Positions 59,660-64,000 of a stretch of 64,000 nt of DNA are shown piece by piece (the first letter of the stretch is position 1; each line of letters opens with the position of its first letter). The notes beneath the pieces were generated by a model, which saw only the letters and a list, made by a program, of their open reading frames with translations, did no database searches and was not told where the DNA came from. The position numbers and the translations under genes were made by a program. Source of the DNA: Firmicutes bacterium UBA7510 (lineage in GTDB: Bacteria; Bacillota; Clostridia; Tissierellales; Sedimentibacteraceae); the NCBI GenBank assembly GCA_002479485.1, contig DLNM01000052.1, positions 62,001-126,000 on the forward strand. Direction: 5' to 3'.

Positions 59660-60675
59660 TGGATGTTAATATTTTTGCCTATTCAAATAAGGGCTGCGAG
59701 CTTGCTAAGAAAATACTTAATTTATTTCCTGATGCAAATTGTTATACAACAGAAAAGCTTGCAGCAGTATATGGATATAATGGTGAAAAATCTGTATGTC
59801 ATAAGGCTGGAGAATTATTTAATAAATCAAGTGCTATGATATTTGTAGGTGCATGTGGTATAGCAGTTAGAGCAATTGCTCCATTCATCAAGAATAAAAT
59901 GATTGACCCAGCTGTAGTTGTAATTGATGATTGTGGAAACTATGTAATCTCGCTTTTATCTGGTCATATAGGTGGTGCAAATGAATTAGCATCCTTTATA
60001 TCAAATGAAATAGGGGCAACTCCTGTAATTACAACTGCTACTGATGTTAACGGACGTTTTAGCGTTGATTCTTGGGCTGTTAAAAATTTATTGACTATAA
60101 CAAGTATGGAAACTGCAAAGGATATATCGGCACAGATACTTGTAGAGGATATTCCATTTAAATCGGATATAGATATTTGCGGAGACTTTCCGAATGGCTT
60201 GGTATATGGCGAAAGTGGTAAGCTAGGTATCTATGTGTCCTATAAAACTATTAATCCCTTTGATAACACACTTCATCTTGTTCCTAAAATTCTTCATGTA
60301 GGAATTGGATGTAAGAAATATACGACCTTAGAACAAATTGAGGAGCTTTATAGAGAAACTTTAGATGAATATAATATAGATTTAAGATCAATAAAAAGCT
60401 TATCATCTATAGATTTAAAAAAGGATGAAGAAGGACTATTGAAATTTGCAGATAAGTATAAATTACCTGTTGGATTTTATACTGCTGAGGAATTGAATGA
60501 GTTAAATGGCGAATTCACTCCTTCATCCTTTGTAAAAGGTATAACAGGAGTAGATAATGTGTGTGAAAGAGCAGCTTATAAATCCTCAGACTTTGGAACA
60601 TTTATAGTAAGAAAAACCTCCAAAGATGGAGTAACAATAGCTATTTGTTCTCATAAGCAGGAGGTGTGTTTCTAA
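59659..60675 (+). CDS. cbiG: Cobalt-precorrin-5A hydrolase
   Basis: 338 residues, three CbiG parts: N-terminal (NIFAYSNKGCELAKKIL, AMIFVGACGIAVRAIAPFIKNKMIDPAVVVIDDCGNYVISLLSGHIGGANELA), linker, and C-terminal (VGIGCKKYTTLEQIEELY, SIDLKKDEEGLLKFADKYKLPVGFYTAEELN). Opens the lactone ring and releases acetaldehyde after ring contraction. Tail-to-head coupling with cbiF; the next ATG follows its TAA directly. Confidence 0.95.
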   Translation: MDVNIFAYSNKGCELAKKILNLFPDANCYTTEKLAAVYGYNGEKSVCHKAGELFNKSSAMIFVGACGIAVRAIAPFIKNKMIDPAVVVIDDCGNYVISLLSGHIGGANELASFISNEIGATPVITTATDVNGRFSVDSWAVKNLLTITSMETAKDISAQILVEDIPFKSDIDICGDFPNGLVYGESGKLGIYVSYKTINPFDNTLHLVPKILHVGIGCKKYTTLEQIEELYRETLDEYNIDLRSIKSLSSIDLKKDEEGLLKFADKYKLPVGFYTAEELNELNGEFTPSSFVKGITGVDNVCERAAYKSSDFGTFIVRKTSKDGVTIAICSHKQEVCF

Positions 60676-62709
60676 ATGTTAAATATTTGCGTATTTGCTG
60701 GAACTACAGAAGGTAGAGGAATTATTGAGTATTTATCTAATAAAAATGTTTTAGTTACTGCCTGTGTAGCTACAGAATACGGTGAAGAAGTAATTCCAAA
60801 TAACAAAGCAACAATACATGTAGGAAGACTAGACTATGAAAAAATGGTTGAGCTTTTCAATATGAATAAGTTTGATTTAATTATAGACACAACACACCCA
60901 TATGCTAAAATTGTAACAAAAAATATAATAGATGCTGCAAATAAACTAGGTATAAAATATTTAAGACTTAATCGAAGTGCTTCTGAAACAGTTGATGGAA
61001 ATTATTTTCCAGATATTGAAGCGGCCGTTGAATATCTATCTAGTACAAATGGCAATATACTTTTGACTACAGGCAGCAATGAGTTAGGTAAATTTACAAG
61101 AATACCTAACTTTAAAGAGCGTATATATCTTCGTATTTTACCTCTTGACACTTCATTAGAATCATGCAAAATCAACGGTTATGACTCATCACACATTATT
61201 GCAATGCAAGGACCATTTACAGAGGAACTTAATAAAGCAATAATAAAAGCATTTGATATAAAAATCCTTGTAACTAAAGAGGCTGGTTCAAATGGTGGCT
61301 TTATGGAGAAAATTAAAGCTGCAAAAGAGTGCAATATTGAGTGCGTAATAATAGATAGACCTGATAATAAAGAAGGAAAATCTTTTGACCAAGTCATAGA
61401 TTATTTAAATAATATAATTAAAAGTGGTTCTCTTATACCAAATGAAACGAAAAGAAGAATTACTAATGAATGCGTTGAATATGTGAAGCCTAAAATTAAT
61501 ATTGTTGGAATAGGCGTTGGAAATGTATCACAAATGACTTTTGAAGCTTATAAAGCTATTGAACAAAGTGATGTAATTATTGGAGCTAAACGTATATTAG
61601 AAAGCTGTGTTGGCTTTAATAAGCCTATGCACTGCGCATTTATGCCTAATGAAGTTTTAGAATATATAAATTGTCTCGAAGAAGCTTCGAGACATTGTCA
61701 TAAAGAGCATAGAACTATTGCAATACTTCTTTCTGGTGATGTAGGGTTTTATAGTGGTGCAAAAAAACTTTTGGATACATTAAAAAATTATGATGTAAAT
61801 ATAGTCTGCGGCATAAGCTCTCCAGTTTATTTGTGTAGTAAGCTAGGTTTTTCATGGGATGACATTAGTTTATGTAGCTTGCATGGAAGAGATAACAATA
61901 TTATTCATTCTGTTAAAACCAGCTTTAGAACATTTACACTTGTAGGTGGAGAATATGGCGTAAATGATTTATGTAATCTACTTATAGACTATAATTTTAG
62001 TGATGCAAAGTTATATATAGGAGAAAAACTTTCATACGCAGATGAAAAAATTACTGTGGGTACTGCAAATGAATTAAGCAAATACGTCTTTGATAAGCTT
62101 ACATCTGTTATAATTGAAAATGATAACTATAATACAAAATTAAACGTTGGGCTTGATGATGAAGCTTTTATTAGGTTTGATAAGGTTCCAATGACTAAAA
62201 GTGAAGTGAGAGCTGTATCAATTTCAAAGCTTAAACTGTCAAATGATTCTGTAGTATACGATATAGGAGCTGGAAGTGGCTCGGTAGCTATAGAAATGGC
62301 AATGCAGGCCTATAACGGCATAGTTTATGCCGTAGAAAAAAATCACGTAGCAGTAAAATTGATAAATAAAAACAAAATGCGTCTTGCAGTACCAAATCTA
62401 GAAATAATAGAAGGCTTTGCACCAGAAGCTATAAATGATTTGCCTGCACCAACACATGCATTTATAGGTGGCTCCTCAGGGAATTTAAGCGAGATAGTAG
62501 AAATGCTTCTTGAAAAGAATAAGAATGTAAGAATTGTAATTAATGCAATCACATTAGAAACAATTTCTGAAGTGTTAGAATGTATTAAAAAATTTGAATT
62601 TGAAGAAACAGAGATTGTTAATTTATCGGTTTCTAAATCGAAAAAATTAGGTAATTACAATATGATGATGGCTCAAAATCCAATATATATAATATCTTGC
62701 AGTATGTAA
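60676..62709 (+). CDS. cbiJET: Fused precorrin-6A reductase and precorrin-6B/7 methyltransferases (CbiJ-CbiE-CbiT)
   Basis: 677 residues, three enzymes in one chain. Residues about 1-250 are CbiJ (NICVFAGTTEGRGIIEYLSNK, DLIIDTTHPYAKIVTKNI, HIIAMQGPFTEELN, VTKEAGSNGGFMEK). About 275-475 are CbiE (INIVGIGVGNVSQMTFEAYKAIEQSDVIIGAKRIL, ILLSGDVGFYSGAKKLL). About 490-677 are CbiT (IRFDKVPMTKSEVRAVSISKLKL, VYDIGAGSGSVAIEMAMQ SAM motif, AFIGGSSGNLSEIVEMLL). Together they reduce the ring and methylate C5 and C15 with decarboxylation. Last gene of the riboswitch-3 operon. Confidence 0.95.
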   Translation: MLNICVFAGTTEGRGIIEYLSNKNVLVTACVATEYGEEVIPNNKATIHVGRLDYEKMVELFNMNKFDLIIDTTHPYAKIVTKNIIDAANKLGIKYLRLNRSASETVDGNYFPDIEAAVEYLSSTNGNILLTTGSNELGKFTRIPNFKERIYLRILPLDTSLESCKINGYDSSHIIAMQGPFTEELNKAIIKAFDIKILVTKEAGSNGGFMEKIKAAKECNIECVIIDRPDNKEGKSFDQVIDYLNNIIKSGSLIPNETKRRITNECVEYVKPKINIVGIGVGNVSQMTFEAYKAIEQSDVIIGAKRILESCVGFNKPMHCAFMPNEVLEYINCLEEASRHCHKEHRTIAILLSGDVGFYSGAKKLLDTLKNYDVNIVCGISSPVYLCSKLGFSWDDISLCSLHGRDNNIIHSVKTSFRTFTLVGGEYGVNDLCNLLIDYNFSDAKLYIGEKLSYADEKITVGTANELSKYVFDKLTSVIIENDNYNTKLNVGLDDEAFIRFDKVPMTKSEVRAVSISKLKLSNDSVVYDIGAGSGSVAIEMAMQAYNGIVYAVEKNHVAVKLINKNKMRLAVPNLEIIEGFAPEAINDLPAPTHAFIGGSSGNLSEIVEMLLEKNKNVRIVINAITLETISEVLECIKKFEFEETEIVNLSVSKSKKLGNYNMMMAQNPIYIISCSM

Positions 62710-62712
62710 ATA

Positions 62713-62752
62713 AAAAGTGTATAAGTCAAATTTAACTTATGCACTTTTTTGT
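62713..62752 (+). terminator. Terminator of the cobalamin operon
   Basis: AAAAGTG-T-ATAAGT / ACTTAT-G-CACTTTT (62713-62726 / 62735-62748) with TTTT. Confidence 0.88.
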
Positions 62753-62984
62753 TTAAAAAATATGGCGTAGTTTTTTTAAAAAAATAAATAATTATAATAA
62801 TCTTTTTAATTTTATACATATCTATGAAAACTATTGAATTTTAAACTAAAGCAAGTATAAAAAATATTATTTGTTAAAATATTAACAATAAAAAAGTTTT
62901 ATACTCATAGTTTTTTATTTTAGAATATGTTGATTTATCAAAGAAATATAGACAAAACTAATATAAGCATAATATTTCTTGCAA

Positions 62985-63012
62985 TTGACAATATTCGCTA
63001 AATAAGTATAAT
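62985..63012 (+). promoter_or_regulatory. Promoter of the sugar-binding-protein gene
   Basis: Consensus TTGACA (62985-62990), 16-bp spacer, TATAAT (63007-63012), about 60 nt of leader. The rest of 62753-63080 is AT-rich with no other recognisable element. Confidence 0.85.
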
Positions 63013-63080
63013 TACTTTTGTTATAAAACTTTTTATACATTATACATAATACAAAAATAATGACATTTTGGAGGAAAAAA

Positions 63081-64000
63081 TTGAAAAAAATTATTGCATT
63101 AATGCTAGTATTGCTATTGTTGACATCAGTTCTGGTTACGGGTTGCTCTACTGCTCAAAAAGATAAGGATAAAGGCAGCCAACAATCTAACGATGGCCAA
63201 GAAAAGAAATTAACTGGAGAAATTACACTTTCTACATGGGGATCTTTAGAAGAAAAGAAAATGAATGATGATATCATCGCTTTATTTGAAGCAAAATACC
63301 CGGGTACAAAGGTAAACTTAGAATATATACCAGATGAATATACAACTAAAATTGACTCAATGTTTTTAGGAAATATGGCACCAGACGTAATATATGGACA
63401 TCCTAAATACTTTGCATCATGGGCAAGCCAAGGTCTTTTAATGGATTTAACAGACAAATTCAATGAAACGCCAGAGCTTATGGATGAAAATAAGTTCAAC
63501 ACAGGATTATACGAAGCGTTTAAATATGAGGGGAAAAATATAGCCACAGTAAATGGAGCTGATACTTTACTTATTTACTATAACAAAGACTTATTTGATG
63601 CAGCAAATGTTGAATATCCTTCAGATGATTGGACATATGACGATTTAATCAATGCAGCTAAGAAGTTGACTATAAGAGATGATAACGGAAAACCAAAACA
63701 ATTTGGAATATCAGTAGGCTTTGACTATCAAGGAACTGAGGCTTTTGTATATGCAAACGGTGGAGACTTATTTGATGATGTGAATGATCCGAAGAAAGTT
63801 TTATTCAATTCTCCAGAAACTGTAGAAGCATTACAATTGATGCATGATTTAATTTATGTTCATAAAGCTGCACCTACTGCTTCTGATAATGAGGTTTTAG
63901 GTGGAGGCTTTGATACGGGCAAAATTGCAATGATTGTTGACGGTGTTTGGTCAGTAGTTTATAGAAAGAATATTGAAGACTTTAGCTGGGGCTTATCAAC
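63081..64000 (+). CDS. ABC sugar-type extracellular solute-binding lipoprotein (family 1), partial
   Basis: Starts TTG 63081, 6 nt behind TTTGGAGG, and runs off the right edge; 306 residues visible. Signal peptide MKKIIALMLVLLLLTSVLVTGC with lipobox VTGC (Cys22), then a Lys/Gln/Asp-rich linker. The body is SBP family 1: GEITLSTWGSLEEKKMNDDIIALFEAKYPGTKVNLEYIPDEY, MFLGNMAPDVIYG, LLIYYNKDLFDAANVEYPSDDWTYDDLINAAKKLT and IAMIVDGVWS. It likely binds an oligosaccharide or sugar derivative for an ABC importer encoded to the right. Confidence 0.92.
   Translation, partial: MKKIIALMLVLLLLTSVLVTGCSTAQKDKDKGSQQSNDGQEKKLTGEITLSTWGSLEEKKMNDDIIALFEAKYPGTKVNLEYIPDEYTTKIDSMFLGNMAPDVIYGHPKYFASWASQGLLMDLTDKFNETPELMDENKFNTGLYEAFKYEGKNIATVNGADTLLIYYNKDLFDAANVEYPSDDWTYDDLINAAKKLTIRDDNGKPKQFGISVGFDYQGTEAFVYANGGDLFDDVNDPKKVLFNSPETVEALQLMHDLIYVHKAAPTASDNEVLGGGFDTGKIAMIVDGVWSVVYRKNIEDFSWGLS

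Noticed and set aside
1..64000. CRISPR arrays, tRNA or rRNA genes, prophage structural genes
   Set aside because: No regularly spaced repeats, cloverleaf-like sequences, rRNA stretches or phage proteins were found on either strand.

Overview
The window looks like the chromosome of a low-GC (roughly 30 % G+C), strictly anaerobic, amino-acid-using member of the Clostridia. The evidence is a glycyl-radical enzyme with its activase, an anaerobic (CbiK/CbiD/CbiG-type) cobalamin pathway, T-box and riboswitch control with intrinsic terminators throughout, a manganese-catalase/CotJC-like protein and many TTG/GTG starts behind strong Shine-Dalgarno (SD) sites. The species cannot be named from the sequence alone.

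Layout. 1-2.2 kb: a visibly more GC-rich MerR regulator / flavin-type protein / unknown protein operon, probably foreign. 2.3-5.97 kb: a small AT-rich accessory segment (Mn-catalase-like, DUF2383-like and DNA-ligase genes plus degraded ORFs). It abuts the 3' end of guaA and is bracketed by two pairs of direct repeats, as expected of an old guaA-site island. 6-9.3 kb: guaA, a GNAT acetyltransferase and a small membrane protein. 9.3-17.6 kb: a complete K+-scavenging kdp operon running leftwards (40-aa ORF-kdpF-A-B-C-D-E) behind a tandem 11-bp repeat that is a good KdpE operator. 17.7-28.6 kb: a LysR regulator divergent from a peptide ABC transporter operon that also encodes two ATC-hydrolase-family proteins, an N-acyl-D-amino-acid deacylase and a PuuD-like gamma-glutamyl hydrolase. 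28.7-30.8 kb: a MGDG-synthase/MurG-like glycosyltransferase and a GDT1-type Mn2+/Ca2+ exporter. 31-34.5 kb: trans-4-hydroxyproline dehydratase (HypD) and its activase behind a sigma-54 promoter. 34.5-35.8 kb: a cation/proton antiporter under a fluoride riboswitch. 36.8-38.7 kb: cysK-cysE under a cysteine T-box. 39-43 kb: TraX-like protein, very AT-rich unknown genes, a glutaredoxin-cysteine desulfurase fusion and an IS3-family remnant fused to a TRAP (TAXI) gene fragment. 43-62.7 kb: two cobalamin-riboswitch operons (cbiH-cbiMNQO-cbiK and btuFCD-cbiA-C-D-F-G-JET) flanking a third, opposite-facing cobalamin riboswitch that leads into a CoA-transferase gene. The right edge cuts a family-1 sugar-binding lipoprotein gene.

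How the genes work together. The window reads as a set of nutrient-acquisition modules (K+, peptides, hydroxyproline, cysteine, Co2+/corrinoids), each with its own sensor. The cobalamin genes give cobalt uptake, chelation and most ring-contraction, methylation and amidation steps. CbiL, CbiP, CbiB and the lower-ligand genes are not in the window.

The least explained structure is a dispersed family of short palindromic elements. Their first hairpin has the arms AGTGTGAA and TTCACACT. Longer copies add a second hairpin and CGCCACgaaGTGGCG. Most copies end in ATGGAGG, i.e. a new SD. They sit directly in front of kdpE, kdpC, the PuuD-like gene, hypE, cysK, cbiC and cbiD, and one lies inside a coding region. 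They rewrite protein C-termini and translation-initiation regions.
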